A stretch of 64,000 nucleotides of DNA, from the NCBI RefSeq assembly GCF_002204745.1, contig NZ_NIRR01000003.1, forward strand, positions 1 to 64,000, written 5' to 3'. Made by a program: the position numbers and the translations under genes. The notes under the pieces were generated by a model, which saw only the letters and a program-made list of their open reading frames with translations, did no database searches and was not told where the DNA came from. The DNA is from Hymenobacter amundsenii (GTDB lineage: Bacteria; Bacteroidota; Bacteroidia; Cytophagales; Hymenobacteraceae). Within the stretch, counting starts at the first letter, position 1. Each line of letters opens with the position of its first letter. Positions 8,101 to 15,819 of this stretch are shown here, one piece after another.

Positions 8101-9782
8101 AGCCTTTCCTCGGCACGCTGTTTCGCGATGTGAGCGGCACCGGCGTGGGCACGTTGCGGGTGGGTGGCCGCTTCAGCGCCCCCGTGCTCACGGGCAACAT
8201 CGACGTGAGCGACGGCCGGCTCACGTTCATTTACCTGGGCACTACCTACACCTTCGCCGACCGCATTCGGTTTCTGGAGGACCGCATTCAGCTTCAGAAC
8301 ATCACCCTGCGCGACCTGCAGGGCAACTCCGGCACCATTAACGGCAACATTTACGAGCGAGGTTTCCAGGATATGCGCCTCGATCTGACGGCCTCCTTCC
8401 GCAAGCTCCAGGTGCTAAACACCAGCCGCCAAGACAATGAGCTGTACTTCGGGCAGGCCTACGCCACCGGCACGGCGGTCGTGCGCGGGCCGGCCGACAA
8501 CCTGTTCGTGAACGTAACGGCCCGCAGCGAGGCCGGCACCCGGGTTTCACTGCCCTTCGATAACACCGCCAAGGCCGAGCGGGCCAGCTACATCAAGTTC
8601 GTCAACCGCAACCTCTCCGACTCGGCCCGGGCGGCGCTGGCGGCGCAGGGCCCGACCGCCAAGGGCAACGTCGATTTGTCGGGTATCCGGCTGAACATGA
8701 ACCTCGACATTACGCCCGATGCCTACGTGGAACTGCTGCTCGATGAGAGCACCGGTGACATTATCCGGGGCACGGCCACCGGCCAGGTGCGGCTCAATAT
8801 TGACACCCGGGGCGATTTTAACATGTACGGGCAGGTGGAAATTGTGCGCGGGGCCTACAATTTCACGCTGCAGGGCCTCGTGAACAAGGAATTTGTGGTG
8901 CGGCCCGGTGGCACCATTGCCTGGAACGGCGACCCGCTGGCCGGCGAAATGAACGTGACGGCCACCTACACCCAGCGTACCAGTCTGGCCCCCGTAATTT
9001 ACCAGAGCAGCAGCGGCTCGGCCAACACCTCGCTGGTACCCGTTACGGCCGTCATGAACCTGACCGGGCCAATTCTGCAGCCCATCATCAAGCTCAACCT
9101 CGAATTCAACGACATCCCGTCTTCGTTGGAAGGCGATTTGGCCCCCTTCCTGTCGGCCATTCGCAACGACGAGCAGGAGCTGAACCGGCAGGTGTTTAGC
9201 CTAGTGGTGTTCCGGCAACTCACGCCGCCCGGCTCGTTGGCCGTCACGCGCCTGGAGGGCGGCAACAACGCGCTGGGCAATAGCCTGGGCCAGATTCTGA
9301 GCACTCAACTCGGGCTGCTGACGTCGCAGATTGACCCCAACCTGGAAATCAGCTTCAACATCAACGGCCTTTCGGCCGAGGACTTGGCCGCCTTGCAGCT
9401 GCGCCTGAGCTATTCGTTTCTCAACGGCCGCCTGCGCATCACCCGCGACGGCAGCTTCGGCAGCAACACCACCTCGGGCTCAGTGGGCAACGTGCCGGTG
9501 GCCTCGGCCCAAACCTCGGTTATCGGCGACCTGAGCCTGGAGTACTACCTGCGTCCCGATGGGAAGTTCCGGGCCAAGCTGCGCTACGAAACCACCCCGC
9601 GCGACCTCACCGGCCTAAGCCAGGGCGTAAACCAGGCCCGAGCAGGCATCTCACTGCTGCACACCGAGCAGTTCGATACCTTCCGTGAGCTGTTCGCCCG
9701 CAAGCGCCTGAGCCGCCGCGACCGGGACGCCCGCAAAGCCCGCGAGCTGCAAGTGGATAACGACCCGCGCACGGAGATATGA
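5181..9782 (+). CDS. tamB: Translocation and assembly module protein TamB (DUF490)
   Basis: A 1533-residue protein with one N-terminal transmembrane anchor (residues 5-31, LKVLFGLLLLLVLAVVGALVAL) and a very long beta-rich periplasmic body ending in the conserved TamB C-terminal domain (about 1080-1480, with RGDFNMYGQVEIVRGAYNF and LEFNDIPS). TamB-type proteins form a hydrophobic groove bridging inner and outer membranes; they help insert outer-membrane proteins and move phospholipid. The length is typical of Bacteroidota members. The start is GTG at 5181, 23 bases after a good -7 element and just before the membrane anchor. No TamA/BamA partner is adjacent. tsaD lies divergently 200 bases upstream. 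Confidence 0.92.
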   Translation: MPRFLSIILKVLFGLLLLLVLAVVGALVALRVPSVQTNLAQRAARMLTDKLGQKVLVNRVDIRPFSRVLLEGVRVLDRRGNELFNIGRADADIKLFSIFDPNHLHVGRLTLEEPRFHLVTYKNQPDSTTLDQFIGAVKRLLGPSDTTKVSKPFDFQIEALSLRNGQFVLERHDVPRSPEYGRTMDYAHMRLDSIYVDADQLWLRGDSIHANISGLRTVDTPSGTRLRELTADMTYTDRFWEFDKLMLRVEDSRIHDYLRFEYRRFLNFTDFNDSVKVIARLKPSRLYSDDIAKFVPDPAVRELNETILISGQAKGYVRNFTTKSLDIRYGEGTRVRGDINVEGLPNFKESFIVMRLQPSVVQGSDIRRYIPDKGWPYVRRLGTVKLKGQFLGFYNDFVANGSFQTALGSVTSDVNLKFKTDPRYSTYEGQLRTTGFQLGKLLGDESVVRDVTMNGKVQGVGFDLRTARLTANATVQSIWLNGYRYRNIVTNGRFSRESFTGKIAANDPNLKFDATGSVSLNPGRQAFNLKANVRRADLRALGLTKESITVATTADVDFQGLRLDALLGYAHLRDSRLTYAGRTVNIDTLDVLSQLDAGQRRVRVRSEVLNLALTGDFTPSTVIRDVQTLVAEYRLNFESNDNAIAAYYRRKRQQPLPDYQVALNLYLKQPNPLLHLFVPQVSISDSTRIEGSFRNGPTSIFRLGGQVASFRYDSIRLKNSEFDLTTSKLPYQPEVLAQASITSEQQRGVPGLGTTENFYVEGVWDQEKINFSTALAQTGTTNKAQINGALVFLDDAVKIIFRQSGVNLLGKNWTIAPDNSLIISGGGREFDFQNVTLSNGQQSISAQGFLSENPNKPLALTVTDFELATLNGLTGSQKFGGRVNALGTISGVFGPLVINSTLKVDSLKMDNVLIGDVQGRGDWDNSTDRLNVNLDVTRDARQVLAVTGYIAPGSETQQLNLTGVLSRAPIKIAQPFLGTLFRDVSGTGVGTLRVGGRFSAPVLTGNIDVSDGRLTFIYLGTTYTFADRIRFLEDRIQLQNITLRDLQGNSGTINGNIYERGFQDMRLDLTASFRKLQVLNTSRQDNELYFGQAYATGTAVVRGPADNLFVNVTARSEAGTRVSLPFDNTAKAERASYIKFVNRNLSDSARAALAAQGPTAKGNVDLSGIRLNMNLDITPDAYVELLLDESTGDIIRGTATGQVRLNIDTRGDFNMYGQVEIVRGAYNFTLQGLVNKEFVVRPGGTIAWNGDPLAGEMNVTATYTQRTSLAPVIYQSSSGSANTSLVPVTAVMNLTGPILQPIIKLNLEFNDIPSSLEGDLAPFLSAIRNDEQELNRQVFSLVVFRQLTPPGSLAVTRLEGGNNALGNSLGQILSTQLGLLTSQIDPNLEISFNINGLSAEDLAALQLRLSYSFLNGRLRITRDGSFGSNTTSGSVGNVPVASAQTSVIGDLSLEYYLRPDGKFRAKLRYETTPRDLTGLSQGVNQARAGISLLHTEQFDTFRELFARKRLSRRDRDARKARELQVDNDPRTEI

Positions 9783-9810
9783 GGTTATTTTGTTGTCGCG
9801 CCTTACGGTC

Positions 9811-9954
9811 GCCTCACCCCCTAGCCCCCTCTCCGAAAAGGAGAGGGGAACTAGTTGCTAGCTTTGCAGCTAGTATTCTAACTCTTGTTCTAGCCCTGAA
9901 AACCAGAAGCTAGTTCCCCCTCTCCTTTTCGGAGAGGGGGCTAGGGGGTGAGGC
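9811..9954. repeat. Long inverted repeat between tamB and ftsX
   Basis: Arms of about 44 bases at 9811-9854 and 9910-9954 are nearly perfectly complementary (GCCTCACCCCCTAGCCCC outside, GAACTAG inside); each arm also contains its own hairpin CCCTCTCC-GAAAAG-GAGAGGG. The loop of about 55 bases holds further CTAG-containing repeats. There is no U-tract, so it is not a classical terminator, although it separates two genes. It probably belongs to a dispersed family; the 32 kb element shares its GGAGGGGAACTAG end. Confidence 0.8.
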
Positions 9955-9975
9955 GCCACGTAAGAACAACTCACC

Positions 9976-10000
9976 GAGTCACTCATTCACTCATTCACCG
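9976..10000 (+). repeat. 25-bp exact dispersed repeat before ftsX
   Basis: This copy is identical over 25 bases to 2706-2730 (opposite strand) and ends one base before the ATG of ftsX, so the two genes share the same immediate 5' flank. Confidence 0.75.
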
Positions 10001-10001
10001 C

Positions 10002-10889
10002 ATGAAGCAGCCCACCCGCAAAAAGAAGCTCGGTAGTTATCCGCACCTGATGGTCGTGTTCAGCATTACGCTGGCGCTGCTGGTAATTGGCTTGTTCGGG
10101 CTGCTGCTGATTCATGCCCACAAGGTATCGACGCTGGTGAAGGAGAACCTGGAGATGCAGGTGTATTTGCAGCGCGACTTGCCCGAAACCCAGCTGCTCC
10201 AGCTCCAGCAGGATCTGGCCCGCAAGCCCTATGTGGCCCGCAAGAACAACGAGCCCCAGGTGCGCTTTCTGTCCAAGGAAGAAGGTGCCCGCCAGCTCAT
10301 CGACCAGACGGGCGAAGATTTCCAGCAGTTTTTGGGCGACAACCCGCTGCGCGATGCCTACCTGCTCAAAATAAACGCCGACTACGCCGACGCCAAAAAC
10401 CTAGCCCGCATCAAGCAGGAGCTAACCCAGGAGTCGGGCGTGTTCGAGGTCGATTACGTGGAGAGCCTGATTACATCGGTGAATGAGAACCTGCGCAACG
10501 TGAGCCTGGTACTCATCGGCTTCGCGGCCATCCTCACGTTTGTGGTGGTCGTACTCATCAATAATACCATCAAGCTGGCCCTGTTTTCCCAACGTTTCCT
10601 GATTCGGAGCATGCAGCTGGTGGGAGCCACGCCGGGCTTTATTCAGTGGCCGTTTCTGCGACGGGCGGTGTGGCAGGGCCTCGTGAGCGGCCTGCTGGCG
10701 GGCCTGCTGCTGGCGGCATTGCTCCAGTACGCCTACCTGCAACTCGCCGAGCTGCGCCTGCTCGAAGACAACCAGCTCTTCGCGGCCCTCGGCCTTTTTC
10801 TGGTGGTACTGGGCATGGGTATCGGCTTTTTAAGCTCCTGGCGGGCCGTGCGCAAGTACACCGGCATGTCGCTGGATGAGTTGTATTAA
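10002..10889 (+). CDS. ftsX: Cell division protein FtsX (ABC transporter permease-like)
   Basis: A 295-residue membrane protein. It has a first transmembrane helix at about 17-40, an extracytoplasmic domain (about 45-165, with VRFLSKEEGARQL), and three more helices near 175-200, 225-250 and 262-285. This is the four-TM architecture of FtsX, which together with the ATPase FtsE activates cell-wall hydrolases at the septum. The start is ATG 10002 (MKQPTRKKK); the longer frame from 9948 would translate the inverted repeat and the 25-bp repeat and is rejected. ftsE is not in the window, as is common in Bacteroidota. The next genes are a DUF3098 protein and uppP, also cell-envelope genes. Confidence 0.92.
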   Translation: MKQPTRKKKLGSYPHLMVVFSITLALLVIGLFGLLLIHAHKVSTLVKENLEMQVYLQRDLPETQLLQLQQDLARKPYVARKNNEPQVRFLSKEEGARQLIDQTGEDFQQFLGDNPLRDAYLLKINADYADAKNLARIKQELTQESGVFEVDYVESLITSVNENLRNVSLVLIGFAAILTFVVVVLINNTIKLALFSQRFLIRSMQLVGATPGFIQWPFLRRAVWQGLVSGLLAGLLLAALLQYAYLQLAELRLLEDNQLFAALGLFLVVLGMGIGFLSSWRAVRKYTGMSLDELY

Positions 10890-10924
10890 AGTAGTTTGAG
10901 GTTTTAGGGACTGGATAGGAGAAC

Positions 10925-10984
10925 GTATCATGCTGCAACTTCGCTCCGACTCTGGCTCCATGCGCCACATGCTCAGCATGACGC
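10925..10984. repeat. Degenerate short inverted repeat
   Basis: GTATCATGCTG at 10925-10935 pairs with CAGCATGACGC at 10974-10984 around a 38-base centre containing CTTCGCTCCGAC. It resembles the element at 19379-19418. It lies between ftsX and the DUF3098 gene. Confidence 0.5.
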
Positions 10985-11069
10985 CGTTTTTCCCCGCCTC
11001 CCTTCTTCCCACTCGTTGCCCCCAAACCCGCATTCGTTGAATTTCTGCGGCGGCTTACGGCAACTCCTG

Positions 11070-11077
11070 TACCTTTG
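11070..11077 (+). promoter_or_regulatory. -7 promoter element (TACCTTTG) just before the DUF3098 gene
   Basis: A full TAnnTTTG match lies only six bases before the ATG at 11084. In Bacteroidota transcription starts about 5-8 bases after this box, so the mRNA would have almost no leader. It also implies that the DUF3098-uppP-truB group can be transcribed independently of ftsX. Confidence 0.55.
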
Positions 11078-11083
11078 CCTGCT

Positions 11084-11395
11084 ATGGAATCGACTACTCC
11101 CCGCTTTGCCTTTGGGCCGCGCAACTACCGCCTCATGTTTATCGGGTTGGCCGTGCTGGCGGCCGGCTTCATCACCATGACCCTCGACTCGACCGAGTAT
11201 GGCGAAGGGTTTCTGGGCATCACGCTGGGCCCGATTCTGCTGGCCGTGGGCTTCCTGCTCGAATTCTGGGCCATTATGGCCCGCCCAGGCTCGACGGCCG
11301 CGGTAGCCCACGATGAGGTAACCGTCACGACTGTGCCCTCGCAACCCGTGCCGCCTGCCACGACCGCGCCCACTGCTCCTACATACAAGCGCTAG
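11084..11395 (+). CDS. DUF3098 domain-containing membrane protein
   Basis: A 103-residue protein with two transmembrane helices (about 18-40 and 50-75), separated by the conserved TMTLDSTEYGEG-type loop, and a threonine/proline-rich cytoplasmic tail. DUF3098 proteins are found in Bacteroidota and usually sit between ftsX and uppP, exactly as here, which points to cell-envelope or division work; no biochemical function is known to me. I use the ATG at 11084; a TTG three codons upstream overlaps the promoter motif. Confidence 0.85.
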   Translation: MESTTPRFAFGPRNYRLMFIGLAVLAAGFITMTLDSTEYGEGFLGITLGPILLAVGFLLEFWAIMARPGSTAAVAHDEVTVTTVPSQPVPPATTAPTAPTYKR

Positions 11396-11444
11396 CCAAA
11401 CACCGGGCTAGTTTCCCGGCTTCGAAGCCCTCCAGACTCCTCCC

Positions 11445-12251
11445 ATGACCTACTGGCACGCGCTGATTCTCGCCATTGTCGAAGGCCTGACCGAATTTTT
11501 GCCTGTTTCCAGCACCGGGCACATGATTATTGCTTCCGCCCTGCTGGGCATCCCGGCTACGGCGTTTACCAAGCTTTACCTGGTCGTTATCCAGCTCGGA
11601 GCCATTTTTTCGGTGCTGGTGGTGTACTGGCGGCGGTTTTTTCAGAATTTCGATTTCTACCTCAAGCTGCTGGTGGCCTTTCTGCCGGTAGTTGTGGTAG
11701 GGCTCACGCTGAAGAAATACATCGACATTCTGCTCGAGTCGGTGACGACGGTGGGCCTGATGCTGCTTTTCGGCGGCATCGTGCTCATGTTCGTGGATAA
11801 GTGGTTTCCGCAGGAAACGATAGAAGAAGGCGGCCACCCGACCACTACGCCCAGCTTCCGGCAGGCCTTCGTGATTGGCGTGTTCCAGTGCCTGGCCGTG
11901 GTGCCGGGCGTGAGCCGCTCGGCGGCCACCATTATCGGCGGCCTCACCCAGCGCCTCACCCGCAAAGCCGCCGCCGAATTCGCCTTCTTCCTGGCCATGC
12001 CCACCATGGCGGCCGCCTCGGCCAAAGACCTGCTCGATTTCTACCAGGACGGCGGCCGCCTCTCGGGCGCCGATGTCAAGCTGATTCTGTTCGGCAACGT
12101 GGTAGCTTTCGTGGTGGCGCTGCTGGCCATCCGCCTCTTTATCGGGTTCGTGACCAAGTTTGGGTTTCGGGCCTTTGGCATCTACCGCATCATTGTGGGC
12201 GGCATTCTGCTGGTGATGATTGGGTTAGGAATTGATCTGAACCTGCTCTAA
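11445..12251 (+). CDS. uppP: Undecaprenyl-diphosphate phosphatase UppP (BacA)
   Basis: A 268-residue integral membrane enzyme that removes a phosphate from undecaprenyl pyrophosphate so the lipid carrier can be reused for peptidoglycan and other polymers. Both signature segments are present: [14 protein letters not shown] (residues 13-26, with the catalytic glutamate and histidine) and [10 protein letters not shown] (about 149-158). Length and about eight hydrophobic helices match the family. Overexpression of such proteins gives bacitracin resistance. Its stop overlaps the truB start by one base (TAATG), so the two are translated together. Confidence 0.95.
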   Translation: MTYWHALILAIVEGLTEFLPVSSTGHMIIASALLGIPATAFTKLYLVVIQLGAIFSVLVVYWRRFFQNFDFYLKLLVAFLPVVVVGLTLKKYIDILLESVTTVGLMLLFGGIVLMFVDKWFPQETIEEGGHPTTTPSFRQAFVIGVFQCLAVVPGVSRSAATIIGGLTQRLTRKAAAEFAFFLAMPTMAAASAKDLLDFYQDGGRLSGADVKLILFGNVVAFVVALLAIRLFIGFVTKFGFRAFGIYRIIVGGILLVMIGLGIDLNLL

Positions 12252-13066
12252 TGGAGAAGAACCTGACGGATTTCGACTTTGAAACGGGTGAAGTACTACT
12301 CGTGGACAAACCGCTTACCTGGTCGTCGTTTGATGTGGTGCGGAAGGTGAAAAACACGCTGCGCATCCGCAAAATCGGCCACGCCGGCACCCTCGATCCG
12401 CTGGCCACCGGCCTGCTGATTCTGTGCACCGGCAAAAAAACCAAGCAGATCGACCTGATTCAGGCCCAGCAAAAGGAGTACACCGGCACGTTTCGCCTGG
12501 GCCAGACCACGCCCAGCTTCGACCTGGAAACGCCCGTGGATGCCGAGCAGCCCTACCAGCACCTCACCGAGGCCGATATCCGGGCCGCCGTGGCGCAGTT
12601 TATGGGTGAAATCACCCAGACCCCACCCCTGTTTTCGGCCGTGAAGGTGAACGGGGAGCGGGCCTACGAAGTGGCCCGCCGGGGCGAGGAAGCCGTTATC
12701 AAGAGCAAGCAGGTGACAATTGCCGAGTTCGAGCTGACCCGCATTGCGCTGCCTGACCTGGATTTCCGCATCAGTTGCACCAAGGGCACCTACATCCGCA
12801 GCCTGGGCCGCGACTTGGGCGAGGCCCTGGGCTGCGGTGCTCACCTGACGAAACTGGTCCGCACCCGCATTGGTGACTACCGCCTGGCCGACGCCCTGAC
12901 CATGGAGCAGGTGCAGGCCCTGGCCCCGCCCCGCCCTGAGGGCCAGACCGACCGCCCCACCCGCCCCCGCCGGGAGCGGCAGCCCGAACGCCGCGCCGGT
13001 TTGGAGTACTTCAACGCCACGCACGCCGCCCCGGCATCTCCCGATTCCGGCTCCGAAAATTCGTAA
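12251..13066 (+). CDS. truB: tRNA pseudouridine(55) synthase TruB
   Basis: A 271-residue enzyme that converts U55 of the T-loop in tRNAs to pseudouridine. The catalytic aspartate is D49 in HAGTLDPLATG; KGTYIRSLGRDLGEALG (about 177-193) is the second conserved motif. After residue 225 there is no typical PUA domain but a 45-residue tail rich in proline and arginine, a common arrangement in Bacteroidota. ATG at 12251 overlaps the uppP stop. Confidence 0.95.
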   Translation: MEKNLTDFDFETGEVLLVDKPLTWSSFDVVRKVKNTLRIRKIGHAGTLDPLATGLLILCTGKKTKQIDLIQAQQKEYTGTFRLGQTTPSFDLETPVDAEQPYQHLTEADIRAAVAQFMGEITQTPPLFSAVKVNGERAYEVARRGEEAVIKSKQVTIAEFELTRIALPDLDFRISCTKGTYIRSLGRDLGEALGCGAHLTKLVRTRIGDYRLADALTMEQVQALAPPRPEGQTDRPTRPRRERQPERRAGLEYFNATHAAPASPDSGSENS

Positions 13067-13197
13067 CCTTGCAGCAGCGCAATTGGGGCAGCTTAAGCAC
13101 TGCCAGCTAGCCATGCGCCGCCGGTTGCAATTCAACGCACTATTGTTTAGAAAGGAAGCTAACGGCTAACAGCTGAAAGCTAATAGCTGACCACTCG

Positions 13198-14151
13198 ATG
13201 GAGGTAATTCAGGACCCGGCTCAGTTTCCCTACCTCGGCAACGCCGTGGTAACCAGCGGCACGTTCGACGGCGTGCATGTAGGCCACCAGCAGATTTTGG
13301 ACCGGCTGCGGGAAGTAGCGCGGGCCAGCGGCGGGCCGGCCGTGGTCATTACCTACTGGCCCCACCCGCGCCTGGTGCTGGACCCGCCCCCCTCCCACCC
13401 CGAGCCCCTCGACCTGCACCTGCTCAATACCTTGGAGGAACGGGCCGCCAAGCTGGCCGAGTTCGGGGTCGATTACCTGCTCATCATTCCGTTCACCCGC
13501 GAGTTTGCGGCCTGGTCGTCGGAGGAGTTTATCCAGCGCATCCTGCTCGACACGGTGGGCACGGCCAAGCTGGTTATCGGCTACGACCACCGCTTCGGCC
13601 GCAACCGCGAGGGCGGGTTCGAGTACCTGCGCGAGCATTCGGGCCGGTACGGTATGAGTGTGGAGGAAATTTCGCGCGAGGACGTAGACGCAGTGGGCGT
13701 GAGCAGCACCCGCATCCGGCGGGCTCTGGAGGCCGGCGACGTGGCCACCGCCAACCGCTACCTGGGCTACGATTACCCGTTTACCGGCCTCGTAGTAAAA
13801 GGCCAGCAGCTGGGCCGCACCATCGGGTGGCCCACCGCCAACCTGCACTGCCCCGAGGACCTGAAGCTAGTGCCCGCCCGGGGAGTGTATGCCGTGCACG
13901 CCACCACGGCCGCCGGTGCCGCCTGGCCCGCCATGCTCAACATCGGGGTGCGCCCCACCGTGGCCGGCAACCTGGCCCAGACTGTGGAGGCCCACTTGTT
14001 AGGCTTTGAAGGCGACCTGTACGACCAGCCGCTGACCGTAGAGTTTGTAGCCCGCCTGCGCGACGAGCAGAAGTTCGAAGGCCTCGACGCCCTCAAGGCT
14101 CAGCTGGCCCGGGATGCTGAGCATGCCCGACAGCAGTTGGCAGGCGGCTGA
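13198..14151 (+). CDS. ribF: Bifunctional riboflavin kinase / FAD synthetase RibF
   Basis: A 317-residue two-domain enzyme that makes FMN from riboflavin and ATP, then FAD. The N-terminal adenylyltransferase domain has GTFDGVHVGH (residues 21-30) and the ISSTRIR-type motif (SSTRIRRAL, about 168-176). The C-terminal kinase domain has GRTIGWPTAN (about 207-216) and the GVYAV strand. Length is normal. The 130-base gap from truB holds AGCTAACAGCTGAAAGCT-type degenerate repeats. A mutated copy of the last 43 bases of this gene is found again at about 15688-15730, evidence that the region was tandemly duplicated. Confidence 0.95.
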   Translation: MEVIQDPAQFPYLGNAVVTSGTFDGVHVGHQQILDRLREVARASGGPAVVITYWPHPRLVLDPPPSHPEPLDLHLLNTLEERAAKLAEFGVDYLLIIPFTREFAAWSSEEFIQRILLDTVGTAKLVIGYDHRFGRNREGGFEYLREHSGRYGMSVEEISREDVDAVGVSSTRIRRALEAGDVATANRYLGYDYPFTGLVVKGQQLGRTIGWPTANLHCPEDLKLVPARGVYAVHATTAAGAAWPAMLNIGVRPTVAGNLAQTVEAHLLGFEGDLYDQPLTVEFVARLRDEQKFEGLDALKAQLARDAEHARQQLAGG

Positions 14152-14229
14152 CAGGGCGTTGCTATCTGGCGTAGGAAGTGCGCTTTTCTTTGGGTAAGTT
14201 GCCGGGCCATCTCACCTTAGAATATCCTT

Positions 14230-15651
14230 ATGAAAGCCTCTATCCCCCTGCTGTTTACGCTGCTGCTATTGCTATGCGTCGGGGCCATGCCCGGCCAGGC
14301 TCAATCACAGCTATGGAAGAGTCGCTACCTCTCCCCAGGCCAGGATAATTTACAAGGCATGCTCATTATGCGCAGCGGAGGTTATCTGCTCAGCGGCACT
14401 GCAAGCCCCAGCCTTTTTCTGGTTCGGACCAAGGACCAGGGCGATACCCTCTGGACCAAAAAGCTCCGGGTGCGCAAGTTCACCTCCCTCGCCGCTACTG
14501 ATCTGCTCACCGAGGACAACGCCGGCCAGGTACTGCTGGTGGCCTCCACAACCACTGGCACGGCCAGCTGCCTCATCAAGCTCAACCAGGCCACCGGCGA
14601 CACGCTCTGGACCCAGGCCCCGACAGGCCCCGCCGCCCCCGACTACACCGATCTGGCCTGGACCCCGGCCAACGATTACGTACTGACGGCCAACATTCAG
14701 GGCCACCCCTATCTGGTGCGCATGTCGGCCGCCGGCCAGATTACCCGCCAAACCCTGCTCGACTACGCCCCCGACCTGCCCGGCGGCGTCACCCGCATGG
14801 CCCGCGGAGCCGGCGGGTACTGGGTAGCCTTGAATTCCTCGACCAGCACCACCACCTCCGGCACCATCAAGATGGTGTTTGTGAGTGATGCCGGCGTCCG
14901 CGGCACCGAGTACCTCACGTCTTTGAGCATCCCCTATGGAAATTCGATTTATGGCCTTCTTCCCGGCCGAGGTATCCGAAGCTTCCTTCCCGTCGAGGAC
15001 GGTAATTTCTTAATGGTTGATTCCGGTGCTGCCACCAAGCTTTCTTCCACCTTTACCACCCTATGGACGAGGAACGATTTTAGAGCCTCTCCGAGCAGTC
15101 CTGGAGCTAGGTCCTTGTTGCAGGGCGTCCGTACTACCAGCGGGAATTATGTTTTTGCAACCATTTCTGGTGAGGGCTCCCATTCTGTAAAGGTGGACCT
15201 GCTCTGGGTTTTACCCGATGGTACGCCGCTCCGTAGCGGATTCTATTTTTCAGGCCTAGACCTCGGCAACCCCGATAAAGCGCTTATGCAGGTGAATCCG
15301 GTAACTGGCCAATTCGCCCTGGCCACTAGTATTAGCGGGGATTACGAGATGGTTGGTTTGAGTGGAGATGCCGTGCTGGCGGCGGCACCCGCAACGGCGG
15401 CGGCAGCGGCCCAGCTCTACCCCAATCCAATAACGGAGGCGGAGCGTTTGACCATTATAGCCTCGGTCCCGCTGACCGGCCCCTATCTGCTCGCCGATAT
15501 GCAGGGCCGCGTCGTGCGCAGCGGACGCATGCAAGCCACGGCGCTGGGCCGCTACGCCCTGTCGTTGCTGGGGTTACCGGCCGGCATGTACCAGCTGCAA
15601 CTCACCGATTCGCAGGGCCAGCGCACGACCCTCAAGATACTGAAGCAGTAG
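14230..15651 (+). CDS. T9SS type A sorting domain-containing secreted protein (copy 1)
   Basis: A 473-residue exported protein. Residues 1-24 are a signal peptide (hydrophobic core PLLFTLLLLLCVGAM, cleavage after GQA-Q). The body has repeated strand motifs of the GGYLLSGT and GDTLWTKKL type that suggest a beta-propeller. The last 80 residues are a type A sorting domain: LYPNP (about 398), then LADMQGRVVRSG and LPAGMYQLQLTD, ending in TLKILKQ. It should cross the outer membrane by T9SS and be attached to the surface or released. It is a close paralogue of the next gene, with a shared upstream sequence (GGCCATCTCACCTTA). The ligand or role is unknown. Confidence 0.88.
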   Translation: MKASIPLLFTLLLLLCVGAMPGQAQSQLWKSRYLSPGQDNLQGMLIMRSGGYLLSGTASPSLFLVRTKDQGDTLWTKKLRVRKFTSLAATDLLTEDNAGQVLLVASTTTGTASCLIKLNQATGDTLWTQAPTGPAAPDYTDLAWTPANDYVLTANIQGHPYLVRMSAAGQITRQTLLDYAPDLPGGVTRMARGAGGYWVALNSSTSTTTSGTIKMVFVSDAGVRGTEYLTSLSIPYGNSIYGLLPGRGIRSFLPVEDGNFLMVDSGAATKLSSTFTTLWTRNDFRASPSSPGARSLLQGVRTTSGNYVFATISGEGSHSVKVDLLWVLPDGTPLRSGFYFSGLDLGNPDKALMQVNPVTGQFALATSISGDYEMVGLSGDAVLAAAPATAAAAAQLYPNPITEAERLTIIASVPLTGPYLLADMQGRVVRSGRMQATALGRYALSLLGLPAGMYQLQLTDSQGQRTTLKILKQ

Positions 15652-15687
15652 CCGGTCAGCAACACTTATTGCATAGAGGCCCTAGAA

Positions 15688-15730
15688 ACGCAGTTAGCGC
15701 AGGCTGCCGGGCATGCTCGGCAGCAGCTAG
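15688..15730 (+). pseudogene. Remnant of the ribF 3' end at a duplication junction
   Basis: Bases 15688-15730 align with the last codons of ribF (14098-14140): ribF encodes AQLARDAEHARQQLA and the remnant reads TQLAQAAGHARQQL then a stop-containing frame. The similarity continues through the intergenic DNA up to the start codons of both T9SS genes. It marks where the tandem duplication that created copy 2 took place. Confidence 0.75.
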
Positions 15731-15819
15731 TGGACCGTTGGAGCCGCTTTACTGCTTGGTATAGGAGGTGGGGATTTCCTTGGGTAAATTGCTCGGCCAT
15801 CTCACCTTACAGCATCCTT

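Noticed and set aside
9948..10001. Extended N-terminus of FtsX
   Set aside because: These codons lie in the inverted repeat and the 25-bp repeat; the ATG at 10002 gives a normal FtsX start.
15730..15819. Extended N-terminus of the second T9SS protein
   Set aside because: The extra codons come from the ribF remnant and the duplicated spacer; the signal peptide starts at 15820.
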